From an uncultured Bacteroidales bacterium (GTDB taxonomy: Bacteria; Bacteroidota; Bacteroidia; Bacteroidales; Bacteroidaceae), in assembly GCA_902772585.1 (NCBI GenBank), contig CACYBB010000024.1, positions 1 to 53,902 on the forward strand: DNA of 53,902 nucleotides, given 5' to 3'. How positions within the stretch are numbered: position 1 is the stretch's first letter; the number at the start of each line of letters is the position of its first letter. Positions 18,628 through 27,903 of this stretch are shown one piece after another. The notes under the pieces are model-generated. The model searched no databases, was not told the origin of the DNA, and worked only from the letters and a program-made list of their open reading frames with translations. The position numbers and the translations under genes are program-made.

Positions 18628-19081
18628 AAATCTTCTGTTTTAATTGTTGATAAATATGAGGTTGAGCCTTTCGCCTTTCCACATAGCACATCAGGATTTC
18701 CCGGGGTGTTCCTTCTGTGCAGTATGAGGGATTGGGTGTAGGCTGAGTTTTCTCCACCTTATTATTATATGCTGTCTCTATCTTAGCTGTTGGCTCTGTT
18801 TGTAGCCAGAAGAAGAGACCTACAAGATAGATAGCCGCTGTCGAGAGTACAACACGCAGGGCGATGAGAAAAGCTGATGGCTTATAACTGCGCTGCTTGA
18901 TGATGGCATCGTATTCTGCTTCGCCAATCGCTAGCTCACCTAGCATCAGACGGACAGCCTGCCACTCTTCTGGCATCTCCTGACGTTGGGATAGTTCCAA
19001 AGCCAGTATTTGCTCCTCTGCTGGCGAAGTCTCGCCATTGAGATACTTGTCTATCAGTTGCTGTATATCGTTGTTTGTCAT
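18614..19081 (-). CDS. Probable anti-sigma factor of the second ECF operon
   Basis: The 155-residue protein has an N-terminal helical part (MTNNDIQQLIDKYLNGETSP), one membrane helix (about 88-104, VVLSTAAIYLVGLFFWL) and a basic C-terminal tail. The start overlaps the sigma stop by four bases. The N-terminal pattern of a short helix, NGETSPAEEQ and a later membrane span is common in Bacteroidetes anti-sigma-like proteins. No zinc motif. The assignment rests on coupling and topology. Confidence 0.65.
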   Translation of the reverse strand: MTNNDIQQLIDKYLNGETSPAEEQILALELSQRQEMPEEWQAVRLMLGELAIGEAEYDAIIKQRSYKPSAFLIALRVVLSTAAIYLVGLFFWLQTEPTAKIETAYNNKVEKTQPTPNPSYCTEGTPREILMCYVERRKAQPHIYQQLKQKIYENQ

Positions 19082-19590
19082 TGCTTCATCCTCCTTGTTA
19101 GTTCTGTAAATACTTTCTTTCGTGCTGCTGAGACCATCGCGATGACAGAAGGTTTGGGAATGCCTGTCTGCTCAGAGACTTCCTCTACTGAGAGGCTTTC
19201 TATCTGTCGCATCTCGAAGAGTTGGCGTTCTCGAGGCTTCAGCAGGTCGAGTGCCTCAGAGAGCATCCGTTGTGTGTCCTTAGCCTCTAACTGTTCTTGT
19301 GGGGAGCTATTGGATTCCTGTTGTTTGACTGCTTGGTGGTCTATATTGACAACGTCCGTTTGTCGCTGCTGTTTTCGATATATGCTGACGCAACAGTTCT
19401 TGGCCACCTTGACAGCCAGTGCCTCCACATTGCGTTCCACATCGATATGCTCACAGTAGCGCCAGAGCTGTACCATCGTCTCCTGTGTTGCATCTTCGGC
19501 ATCCTCTTTGTTGCCGAAGAAGTCGAGCCCGACTTTCAGTACTCTCTGGCGCAACTGCGCAGCAATATGTTCGAATTCTGGACGTGTCAT
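19078..19590 (-). CDS. ECF-type sigma-70 factor, second operon
   Basis: A 170-residue sigma factor with region 2 (GNKEDAEDATQETMVQLWRY) and region 4 (LKPRERQLFEMRQIESLSVEEVSEQTGIPKPSV split here as LKPRERQLFEMRQ and IESLSVEEVSEQTGIPKPSV). It heads a three-gene operon with an anti-sigma gene and a frameshifted lipoprotein. Its promoter-like motif at 19600-19623 is shared with the ECF gene at 16936, so cross- or autoregulation is possible. Confidence 0.92.
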   Translation of the reverse strand: MTRPEFEHIAAQLRQRVLKVGLDFFGNKEDAEDATQETMVQLWRYCEHIDVERNVEALAVKVAKNCCVSIYRKQQRQTDVVNIDHQAVKQQESNSSPQEQLEAKDTQRMLSEALDLLKPRERQLFEMRQIESLSVEEVSEQTGIPKPSVIAMVSAARKKVFTELTRRMKQ

Positions 19591-19599
19591 ACAACTATA

Positions 19600-19623
19600 A
19601 TACGCAGAAGACTTCGAAACATT
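19600..19623 (-). promoter_or_regulatory. Putative ECF promoter for the 19590 sigma operon
   Basis: Minus-strand AATGTTTC, six bases, TTCTGCGTAT, ending ten bases before the ATG. The match to 17516-17540 is exact in both blocks. Confidence 0.6.
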
Positions 19624-19648
19624 AAGTTGGAATTCTTATTTTTTTCTA

Positions 19649-22438
19649 TTACTTCAGTTTCTCCTTTAATCTTTGTACATCGTAGTCGAAGTTATAGAAG
19701 TTGCTGATGCGGAGGTCGTCGCGAACGCGATAGCCTTCGGGGGTGATGGTTTCGTAGTGGGGAATGCCATTGAAACCAAAGAGTTCCTGCAGACGGGCGT
19801 AGTCCTGATAGGTGAGACAAACGGTCTCTTCGTCAGCCAGCCACTCAGCGACATATTTCTTATAGGCATCGCTACCCTCTGTGGTGCGTTCGCCAGCAAT
19901 GAAGATGAGTTTGATGTCATTGCGCTTGGCAATCTCAGCACGTTTCTGTTTGCTGCTCTGAATAGCCGAACGACAGGGGCCGCAGCCCATACCCCAGAAG
20001 TCTATCATCAGGAACTTACCAGGATACTTGGCAGTAAGCTTGTGGATGAGCTCTGCCATCGGAGCGTTGGGCAATGGTGTCGCGACATCTTTCTGCGCCA
20101 TCTTATAGGCATAGTATTGCTCGGCTTTCTGGTGGATATAGGGATTGGTGAATGTCGCGAGGTAAGGCGGATACATCTTGCTGAGTATGGGGAGTTCTTC
20201 CACTCCTTGTTTGCGTTCTTCTTCTGTCATCGTGGTATCAGCAAGGATGTTGGGGATGTCATTCTCATTGTTTCGCCAAGTGTTGAAGTCGCTGACCATA
20301 TCCTTATACTTACATATCTGCGCCATCAGATTGTCAATCTTTGTCCCCATCAGGTCGCGCAGTCCGGCATAGCCGTTGTTAAGTCCCTTCAAGGCATTCG
20401 CCACCGTATTTTCATAGCTGCCATCCTCGTCGACAATATCTTCAAGTTGACGTTTGCGCACAGGCTTGGCGAACTGGATGCGGTTGACCAGCATGGGAAA
20501 GTCGCAACTGGCGAACATCAAGGGATTATTGAAGTCTACATGATGCAACGCCGTATAGCTCTTCTCATCGCGAACTCCATTCCACTCCACGCTATCGGTT
20601 ATCGTCCTGTAGTACCTGCCATCGCGCAGTTCCTGCTTTGCCAGGTCGGACTCACGATACATAAAGTAATCCATTACTGCATAGGCATAGCACGTTTGCG
20701 CATCGGCCTGCGCCAACTGCATCTCCATGGGTGAATACTGCTTGCGACGATTCTCATCCTGCAAGCAGTCCGTCAGGTTCTTCCATACCTCGTCGGCTTT
20801 TTTGTTGGCCTCAGCGAGGGTGCCCTTGAAGAAATGAAGCGGCCTTGTGATATTATCAAACAAGTCATAGTCACGGAGCCAATGCTGGACATCACGACTG
20901 CTACCATTATTATAGATACATTGATATTCCCCGTTAACATCTTTACGGACTGTGATGTCGATGGTCTCACCAGGACGGGCAAAGAACGGAATCATGTGGA
21001 AGCCATTCTTCGAGTTGTTGGAATGGAAATTCTGCTTAACGGGATAGCTGGCCTTGAACTTCTTGCAGAACGTACCGTCAGGAGCAATCTCAAGCACAAA
21101 GGTCGAGGCGTCCTTGTTGAAGACATCCTCGAAGTAACACTCCATGGACGTATAGCCGAACTGCTCGGCATCGTAGCCCTCGATGCGTCCTTTAATCGTG
21201 ATGGTATCAGTCTTAAACCAGTCTGCAGGAACTGTCCATGAGGTCGAGAGGGTCAAGTCTTCTACCCTATTGATATCGTCTGTCTTCACATCACGTCCTA
21301 AGAGGAAGCGGTCGATGAAAGCAAGGACCTCAGGGTATTGCGTCTCGGGCAAGCGACAATGACCATGCTTACCAACAATACTCCACCCCATGCGGTCACC
21401 AATGCCAAAGTGTTCCCACACCTTCTTAGCAGCCTCAGCAGAATACAACATCGAGCCATCGGCCAACCATTCGTAATCAGGATTGCCTAACAGCAGGAGG
21501 GCACGTGGACAAACCATCGCACAGAGTTCATGCTGGTCGTAAGGCAGACGATAGACACTGTCACCGTGGAAGTTCTCCTTCTGACTCTCCAGAAACCAAT
21601 GGTAGTCCGTCTTATCAATGTCCTCCAGATTCTTACCTGCCAGTGTGAATTCGTGCGATTTACGCCAAGCGGCAGCACCTCCACCACCAGGTTCCTGAGC
21701 AATCGTCAGTGCGATGCGTTCGTCGAAGGCACCACAATATAGCGCCATCTTGCCCGCATACGAGCAACCTGTCACACCAATATGTTTCGTGTCAATCTTC
21801 GTAACCTTAGGACCTAACTGCTGCAGTCCATCAATCAGTCTGCTCATACCCCATGCCCACATGCTATAGGCACCATTCTCCTTGAGATTGGGATACAGAC
21901 GATCGAAGTTATGCTCACCACGATCATGATGCTTGCCAAACTGTTTGTAATCATTGACCTGTGCCGAGACGAAAGTAGCAGTGGCGATAGGTCGGTCATC
22001 GAAGAGCTGACGGGGTAACGCAATCATGTCAGTACCAATCATCAGCGCATAGGGAGCCTGACCTGTCTTCGGATAACGGATATGAGACTTCAGCGTCAGC
22101 ACCTCCTGGCCAACGGTAACGTCAACGACAAGTGTATCACCCTCCATACGGGCTTTCACCTGACTGGCTTTCACAGCAGGTTTGGTACCAATACCATAGT
22201 GCTGAATCATGTGTCCAATATCACTACGACGCTTCGACCAGTCCTTAAATTTATTCACACCCTCCAGGGCATTAGGCAGTTCACGAATGATGGGCAACTG
22301 GTCTGCTGCAGGCATAGTGGGTGCAGCAAATTTGCTACCAGTATTCTCTACGTCATAGACAAAAGGAACCTTACTCTTTTGGGCTGACACTGTGGACATT
22401 GCCAATAGCGCCAGCATCGTCAAGATCGTCTTTTTCAT
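19649..22438 (-). CDS. CE15 glucuronoyl esterase fused to a TlpA-type thioredoxin domain
   Basis: The 929-residue protein has a signal peptide (ending VSAQ) and an N-terminal CE15 domain (about 40-382). CE15 enzymes split the ester between lignin alcohols and 4-O-methylglucuronate on xylan. The bacterial CE15 triad is visible: Ser226 in VTGCSYAGKMAL, Glu249 in TIAQEPGGGG and His360 in KHGHC. A beta domain (about 405-515, from DTITIKGRIEG) and a helical region follow, then a thioredoxin domain with IDFWGMGCGPC (Cys819, Cys822) and a cis-proline in GIPHYE near 893. The rear half resembles the TlpA-like protein at 9486. CE15 is normally free or linked to carbohydrate modules, so this fusion is notable. 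Confidence 0.88.
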   Translation of the reverse strand: MKKTILTMLALLAMSTVSAQKSKVPFVYDVENTGSKFAAPTMPAADQLPIIRELPNALEGVNKFKDWSKRRSDIGHMIQHYGIGTKPAVKASQVKARMEGDTLVVDVTVGQEVLTLKSHIRYPKTGQAPYALMIGTDMIALPRQLFDDRPIATATFVSAQVNDYKQFGKHHDRGEHNFDRLYPNLKENGAYSMWAWGMSRLIDGLQQLGPKVTKIDTKHIGVTGCSYAGKMALYCGAFDERIALTIAQEPGGGGAAAWRKSHEFTLAGKNLEDIDKTDYHWFLESQKENFHGDSVYRLPYDQHELCAMVCPRALLLLGNPDYEWLADGSMLYSAEAAKKVWEHFGIGDRMGWSIVGKHGHCRLPETQYPEVLAFIDRFLLGRDVKTDDINRVEDLTLSTSWTVPADWFKTDTITIKGRIEGYDAEQFGYTSMECYFEDVFNKDASTFVLEIAPDGTFCKKFKASYPVKQNFHSNNSKNGFHMIPFFARPGETIDITVRKDVNGEYQCIYNNGSSRDVQHWLRDYDLFDNITRPLHFFKGTLAEANKKADEVWKNLTDCLQDENRRKQYSPMEMQLAQADAQTCYAYAVMDYFMYRESDLAKQELRDGRYYRTITDSVEWNGVRDEKSYTALHHVDFNNPLMFASCDFPMLVNRIQFAKPVRKRQLEDIVDEDGSYENTVANALKGLNNGYAGLRDLMGTKIDNLMAQICKYKDMVSDFNTWRNNENDIPNILADTTMTEEERKQGVEELPILSKMYPPYLATFTNPYIHQKAEQYYAYKMAQKDVATPLPNAPMAELIHKLTAKYPGKFLMIDFWGMGCGPCRSAIQSSKQKRAEIAKRNDIKLIFIAGERTTEGSDAYKKYVAEWLADEETVCLTYQDYARLQELFGFNGIPHYETITPEGYRVRDDLRISNFYNFDYDVQRLKEKLK

Positions 22439-22502
22439 AGTTGTGTGTTGTTTTGAAGATTTGAATATGTGTTGATAATAAGTTAGTTAGAAGTTATAGA
22501 TG

Positions 22503-22523
22503 GGAGGTTAGTCTGTAACCTCC
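22503..22523 (-). other. Perfect hairpin at the GH3 stop codon
   Basis: GGAGGTTA and TAACCTCC form an 8-bp stem with a 5-base loop across the GH3 stop codon. There is no T-run after it, so it may modulate message stability or partial termination between GH3 and the CE15 gene instead of ending transcription. Confidence 0.4.
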
Positions 22524-24895
22524 ACATCTGAGAAGTAGTGGTCACGCAAGGGCTTGGTAATCTTCTCACCCTTCAGCGTGATGTCTTGTTCCAAACGAAT
22601 GTCAGCAGACGAAGCACCCACCTTGACAGCATAGGTACCAGGCTGTACGTTCCATTGGCGTTGACCCTCATGAGAGTAGTAGCCAAACTGGTCGGTATAG
22701 AGTTTCATCTCTACCCGTTTGGTCTGTCCGGGTTCCAGTTCCACTCGGGCAAAGCCCTGCAACTGAATAGGTTTCAGCGGTTGGTCGTCAGCAGTAGGCG
22801 ACAGATACACCTGTGCTATCTCCGTAGCAGCCACCTTACCCGTGTTCTTCACCTCGAACTGCACCTTGATATAATCAGTGCTGACACGTGCCGACTGGTC
22901 CATCAACAGATGCTTATATTCGAAGGTGGTATAGGTCAGACCATAGCCGAAAGGCCACTGGATTTGACTATTCGACAATTTACTATTTGCATAATTATAG
23001 CAAACTGGCTCATAGATTTCTTCCTTAGGATAGCAAACGGAGAGCTTGGCAGAAGGAGAGACGATACCATAGAGGATGTCTGCCACAGCATTACCACCCT
23101 CTTCACCAGGATACCAGGCCTGAATGACAGCAGCACAACGCTCGGCAAGGTCGCCAATGACCTGTGCGCGTCCACCAAACAGTACCAGCACGACGGGTTT
23201 ACCTGTAGCCAAGAGAGCCTCGACATACTCCTGCTGCTTTCCTGGCAGTCGCAGGCCCTGACGATCGCGGTTCTCACCACACAGCATCACGTTCTCACCC
23301 ATAGCAGCAATGATGACGTCAGCAGAATCAGCCATCGCCAGTGCTTCTTCCTTATTGGCAGTCTCCTCTGATTTTACCTTACGATGCAACAGCGGATACT
23401 CCCACGAGCGCTTATCACCCACATGCGAGAACTTCGTCTCTATCTCTTCCGTCCAGTCGCAACCACGCGAATAAACGATGTCGATGCTGTCGGGCTTATG
23501 GTTCTGCAAACCCTCCAACAGTGTAATGACATGCGGATGGTCGAGGTCCTCCTCCATCTTCTTCCAGAAGAAGGTCATCGATGGGAACGAATAGTCACCA
23601 CACATCGCCCACATTGAATTAGCATTAGGACCAGTGACAAGAATCTTCTGAGATGAGGGATTAGAGGTGAGAGGCAAGAGATTAGAATCATTCTGCAACA
23701 GCACCACAGATTGGGTAGCGATATCGTAGGCCGTCTTGCGCTCCTCCGGGGTGTCAAGGACGATTTTCTCCTTACTATATAAATAAGGTGTCTCGTCGAA
23801 CAGACCCGCACGGAACTTATAGCGCAGCACGTCTTTCACAGCGCGCTCGAAAGCCTGTGGTGCCACAAGACCAGAGTCGAGTGCCTCCTGCAAGTACTGA
23901 TAGTTAGCGCCAAAGGGGAAGTCAACATCGTTACCGCCATTGATGGCAGCAGCGGCCTTCTGCATAGTGTCCCAACCCTTCTCCCCACCAGGGAAGCCCT
24001 CGGGTGCTGGAAGCTGGTCGATAGCAGTGTAATCGCTGACCACCATACCATCGAAACCAAGGTAGCCACGAAGGATATCATTCAGAATGGTACTGTCAGC
24101 CACACAGGTCTGTTTATTACCCTTCATGGCATGATAACCAGGCATGACAGCCAGACTGCCTGCCACACGAATCATCGTCTCGTGAGGCAGCAGGATTTCC
24201 TCCATCAGTTCCTTCTCATCGGCATCGCCACCACCGCCATAGCCAAGATAGTGCTTCGAGCAGGCACCAACACCTTTTCGCAGATCACCCTCCTGTAAGC
24301 CTTTGACAAAGGCAGTACCCATCACTGCTGACAGGTAACCATCCTCACCATACGACTCTTCCAAGCGGTTGAATGACGGATTACGACACACGTCGACCAT
24401 CGGCGACAGCGACAGGATGCCACCCATCTTACGCATCTGGGTAGCCGTCTGACGCGTCTTCAACTCTGCCAGTTCAGGATTAAATGAACATGCCTGACCA
24501 ATCTGTTGGGGATAGATGGTAGAACCTTGTGTGTTAACACCCGACAGCACCTCCTCATGGAACAAGGCAGGAATGCCGTTGGGGGTTTTCTCCATCAGCC
24601 ACTGCTGCACAGCAGCCACCATGTCGCGTACCACATTCGGGTCGCGTGGTTTCTGGAAGGCATACTGCGAGAAGTGGCCAATACCAAAGGGTATCAGTTC
24701 ACGACATTTTACGGTATCCAACTGGCCCTGGTCATTGAAGAGTTCTTCCATATACATACTCTTCAACTGGGCAATACGCTCCTCTTGCGGCATCTTCTGA
24801 TACAGCGCGTCAACTTGCTGCTCGACATCTAAATCAGGAGCCGACTGACAGCCTGCCAATAGTGCGGTCATGCACATCATAATAAATCCTCTCAT
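22508..24895 (-). CDS. Glycoside hydrolase family 3 (beta-xylosidase/beta-glucosidase), lipoprotein
   Basis: The 795-residue enzyme starts with a lipoprotein signal (MCMTALLAGC, Cys16). It has the GH3 TIM barrel, with KHYLGYG and the nucleophile Asp288 in GFDGMVVSDY, the alpha/beta sandwich with GENVMLCGENRDRQGLRLPG (20 residues), and a C-terminal fibronectin III-like domain. GH3 lipoproteins of this form act on xylo- or cello-oligosaccharides in the periplasm or at the surface. Context with CE15 and acetyl/feruloyl-type esterases favours xylan, as inference. It abuts the hydrolase gene at 24896 directly. Confidence 0.9.
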   Translation of the reverse strand: MRGFIMMCMTALLAGCQSAPDLDVEQQVDALYQKMPQEERIAQLKSMYMEELFNDQGQLDTVKCRELIPFGIGHFSQYAFQKPRDPNVVRDMVAAVQQWLMEKTPNGIPALFHEEVLSGVNTQGSTIYPQQIGQACSFNPELAELKTRQTATQMRKMGGILSLSPMVDVCRNPSFNRLEESYGEDGYLSAVMGTAFVKGLQEGDLRKGVGACSKHYLGYGGGGDADEKELMEEILLPHETMIRVAGSLAVMPGYHAMKGNKQTCVADSTILNDILRGYLGFDGMVVSDYTAIDQLPAPEGFPGGEKGWDTMQKAAAAINGGNDVDFPFGANYQYLQEALDSGLVAPQAFERAVKDVLRYKFRAGLFDETPYLYSKEKIVLDTPEERKTAYDIATQSVVLLQNDSNLLPLTSNPSSQKILVTGPNANSMWAMCGDYSFPSMTFFWKKMEEDLDHPHVITLLEGLQNHKPDSIDIVYSRGCDWTEEIETKFSHVGDKRSWEYPLLHRKVKSEETANKEEALAMADSADVIIAAMGENVMLCGENRDRQGLRLPGKQQEYVEALLATGKPVVLVLFGGRAQVIGDLAERCAAVIQAWYPGEEGGNAVADILYGIVSPSAKLSVCYPKEEIYEPVCYNYANSKLSNSQIQWPFGYGLTYTTFEYKHLLMDQSARVSTDYIKVQFEVKNTGKVAATEIAQVYLSPTADDQPLKPIQLQGFARVELEPGQTKRVEMKLYTDQFGYYSHEGQRQWNVQPGTYAVKVGASSADIRLEQDITLKGEKITKPLRDHYFSDVEVTD

Positions 24896-25798
24896 TTATT
24901 TGTCAAATAAAGCATTCTTCTCAATAGTCCAATCCTTGCGCTTCGACAGTTTGCAGTCGTTGCCACGGAACATCTTAGCAGCCTGCTGGTCACCCTTCAA
25001 CTGCCACTGCAGCCAAGCCAGTGCCACCACGCTGAACTCACCACCATGAGGCTGGCGATAGGTACCACCATGACCTACAGGGAAGTTGCAAGCACAAGCG
25101 GGCACGTGGTCAATGAGGTGGAAGTCATCCATACCGTTCTCATAGGCGATATCGGTCGTACCACCCAACAGATACATAATAGGCGTATGGATATCCTTCA
25201 GTTTCTCCTTTGGAGGCATAGGCATACCACCTACAGCCTGAGCAGCATTGGAACGCTTGAAGAGTCCACTATTACAAATCATCAGGGCTGTTACGCGAGG
25301 GTCAGCACAGTTGAACAGCGTCTGCAGACCACCACACGACATACCCGACAAGCAGATGTGCTTGGTGTCTATCTTATTATAATAAGGTGAATTCTTGTCC
25401 TGATTCTGAGCAAACACCCAGTCGATGCTCTCTATCTGCTGCTGGGTGGTGGACATCGGACCACGATATGGCTCTTCCTCCATGGGGATATAACCTGTTG
25501 CCACCACGATGAAGCCATAGCTGGCAATCTCGTTCAGGAACTTAAAGTGTTCCCAAGGAGAGTTGGTGCAGGCACCATTACCCCATACGAGCACGGGCAA
25601 CGGGTTCTTCTTACCAAACTTCGACAAGTCCTGTGGAACAAAGACGGTATGAGCCTGCAGACCAGGCACCTCCGTCATAATGGCCTTGTACGGACCCTGA
25701 CCACCATCTTCCACAATCTTTGACTTCAACGCGTCACCCTGTGCCATAGCTACTACAGCCATGCACAGCATACATACTGAAAAAAGAATCTTCTTCAT
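24896..25798 (-). CDS. Exported alpha/beta hydrolase (esterase, PET-hydrolase-like fold family)
   Basis: The 300-residue protein has a signal peptide (ending VAMAQ) and a single alpha/beta hydrolase domain. The nucleophile elbow is LSGMSCGGLQ (Ser154), the oxyanion stretch is VLVWGNGACTNSP and a catalytic His lies in FPVGHGGTYR. The WGNGAC pattern is like the chlorophyllase/lipase-like group. Its substrate is unknown; in this cluster an ester-linked side group on hemicellulose is likely. The stop directly abuts the GH3 start. Confidence 0.8.
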   Translation of the reverse strand: MKKILFSVCMLCMAVVAMAQGDALKSKIVEDGGQGPYKAIMTEVPGLQAHTVFVPQDLSKFGKKNPLPVLVWGNGACTNSPWEHFKFLNEIASYGFIVVATGYIPMEEEPYRGPMSTTQQQIESIDWVFAQNQDKNSPYYNKIDTKHICLSGMSCGGLQTLFNCADPRVTALMICNSGLFKRSNAAQAVGGMPMPPKEKLKDIHTPIMYLLGGTTDIAYENGMDDFHLIDHVPACACNFPVGHGGTYRQPHGGEFSVVALAWLQWQLKGDQQAAKMFRGNDCKLSKRKDWTIEKNALFDK

Positions 25799-25869
25799 AT
25801 TGTGTTTTTAAATGAAATAAGTGATTGGTTACTTGTTCTGAATTTCATGATGTTATTGTTGTTTTTCTA

Positions 25870-27867
25870 TTATTCGTTGCCTTGGAAGCCTCCACCGAAG
25901 CCACCGCCTCCGCCGAAGCCACGTCCGCCACCAAAGCCGCCTCCGAAGTTAGGCATCTGAGGAGCAGGCTCCTTGCCGATGGCTGTCAAGAGCTTGAACA
26001 ATGCTCTACGACGCTGGCTCCATGTGGGATAGTCGTCAGCACGCAGTGTGCGAACTCTGAAACCTGGCATCTGGGGCATACCCTGTCCCTGCATGAATTC
26101 AAGGTTGCTGGTCGTCAGGATGCATGGCTTGGTATTGCCATCAGCCAACAGACGATCGACGATGGCAGCAGCGCCACCCACCTTGAACCAACTCTCCATC
26201 GTGTCACCTGCGCCAGGAACCAGTTGTATCATCACAGGCATCATCATGCCCCCCTGCTGGGGCATAGCCGAGGTGTACCACGCCTCACCACGATCCAACT
26301 CGTAGGCTATACGTCCATGAGGAATGTCGCCCTGCGAGGCAAAGTTAAACGGAGAAGCGGGATTGTCGCAGATGCTGAACTTAAAGCCCTGGTCTGGCGA
26401 GAGATACATATTGTTGGGGTCTGCCACCAGTGTTCCGTCCACGACGAAGCAGTACTTAAAGGTCTCGAAGAGGAAGTCCGTCAGCGTTGTTGTCCACACA
26501 CCATCAGAGTCACGCTCCATAGCGAAATTCTCTGGAGCTATCTCACAGGCTAACTCCACCTTCTGGGCCTCTGGGGCCTTGAAGCGGAAGATGATACCCT
26601 GTTCGGTATATTCTGGCGAGATGATAGGTTTGGGGAACAGACGAGCCATCACACCAGGAGTGAACTGCTGTTCCTTGCCTGTCTTGGCAGGAGCAGGCTG
26701 TCCGTTCTTCATAGCGTTCTCAGCAGCCTTCTTGTTGAAGAGCAAGGGCAGGGTCTTGCCTAGGAAATACTTGGCATTCATCCATGTATGTCCGAACTTA
26801 TCGTTGGTAAACTCCTTGACAGTCTTGATACCCTTCTTGTCGAGGAACTCCATATAGTCACGGGCATTGCCATAGAGGAAGTCGTCAGTACCCACACCCA
26901 ACCAGAACAGGCGTATCTTCTTGTTGGTGTCCTCAGCCTGGTCATAGACATTGGGGATGTCTGTCGATGTGAATGAGCTATAAGAGCACAGGTATGAGAA
27001 CTTGTCGAGGTTCGTCAGACCATTGAACAGTGCCTGATTGCCACCACGCGAGAAGCCACCAATGGCACGATGCTCACGATCAGCCTTGGTACGATAGTTC
27101 TGTTCGATATACGGCATCAGGTCGTTGAGCAAGTCCTGACTGAAGGGGTCGCCACCAAAGCGCATCTGGGCTGCGATAGCCTCAGAGCCTTCCTTCGTGG
27201 TAGCGCCAGGAACGGTGGTGGGGGCATCCTGCTTCTTCAGCTTCATGGGGTTACCATAGGGCATCACCACAATCATCTCCTTAGCCTGACCAGCAGCCAG
27301 CAGGTTGTCCATGATATAGTTCACACGACCAACCTTGTAATATACCTCCTCCGTATCGGTGGTACCGCTGATGAGGTAGAATACAGGATAGCGCTTCTGA
27401 TAGTCCATCATGTAGCCGGGTGGCAGATAGACGACAGCATGGTTCGTGGCACCAATGGCCTTCGAGTAGTAGTTGATATACTCTACCCTACCATGCGACA
27501 CGTTGGTAATCTCGTGAACCAAGGCTCCTTCACCTGCTGGGGCAGGAATCTCCAACAGGCTGTTCTTAAAGCCTTCGTTGGGGAAATACTGTGGATTCTC
27601 TGGATCCATCACGCTGACACCATCGACGATGAAGCAGTAGGGATACATGTCTGGAGCAGCAGGACCGAGGGTTACAGTCCACAGTCCATCGGCACCACGC
27701 GTCATGTCCTTACGACCTGCAAACTGCACGTCGACCTGTACATTCTTGGCCTTCTCGTTCTTGTACTGGAAGGTTACTGTCCCGTCAGCATTCGGGCGGG
27801 GCTGTGCCACCATTGCCATTGGCAACAGGACTAAAAGGGAAAACAAGGTCCGTTTTTTCATAGTCAT
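25870..27867 (-). CDS. CE1-like esterase with CBM48-like modules and a degenerate second half
   Basis: The 665-residue exported protein has a signal peptide (ending MVAQ), an N-terminal CBM48/E-set-like module (about 25-110) and a CE1 (esterase D) domain (about 115-380) with Ser273 in IGGFSRGGNQ, Asp in GVGTDDF (328/329) and His360 in KFGHTW. A second E-set module (about 415-505) is followed by a shortened second esterase region (about 515-635) lacking a nucleophile elbow. The C-terminus is Gly/Phe rich (FGGGFGGGRGFGGGGG and on). CE1 includes feruloyl and acetyl-xylan esterases. The second half looks like an internal duplication that lost catalysis. Confidence 0.85.
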   Translation of the reverse strand: MTMKKRTLFSLLVLLPMAMVAQPRPNADGTVTFQYKNEKAKNVQVDVQFAGRKDMTRGADGLWTVTLGPAAPDMYPYCFIVDGVSVMDPENPQYFPNEGFKNSLLEIPAPAGEGALVHEITNVSHGRVEYINYYSKAIGATNHAVVYLPPGYMMDYQKRYPVFYLISGTTDTEEVYYKVGRVNYIMDNLLAAGQAKEMIVVMPYGNPMKLKKQDAPTTVPGATTKEGSEAIAAQMRFGGDPFSQDLLNDLMPYIEQNYRTKADREHRAIGGFSRGGNQALFNGLTNLDKFSYLCSYSSFTSTDIPNVYDQAEDTNKKIRLFWLGVGTDDFLYGNARDYMEFLDKKGIKTVKEFTNDKFGHTWMNAKYFLGKTLPLLFNKKAAENAMKNGQPAPAKTGKEQQFTPGVMARLFPKPIISPEYTEQGIIFRFKAPEAQKVELACEIAPENFAMERDSDGVWTTTLTDFLFETFKYCFVVDGTLVADPNNMYLSPDQGFKFSICDNPASPFNFASQGDIPHGRIAYELDRGEAWYTSAMPQQGGMMMPVMIQLVPGAGDTMESWFKVGGAAAIVDRLLADGNTKPCILTTSNLEFMQGQGMPQMPGFRVRTLRADDYPTWSQRRRALFKLLTAIGKEPAPQMPNFGGGFGGGRGFGGGGGFGGGFQGNE

Positions 27868-27903
27868 ATCCTTTGTTTTGTGTGTTTATTGTGTTGTTAG
27901 TTG

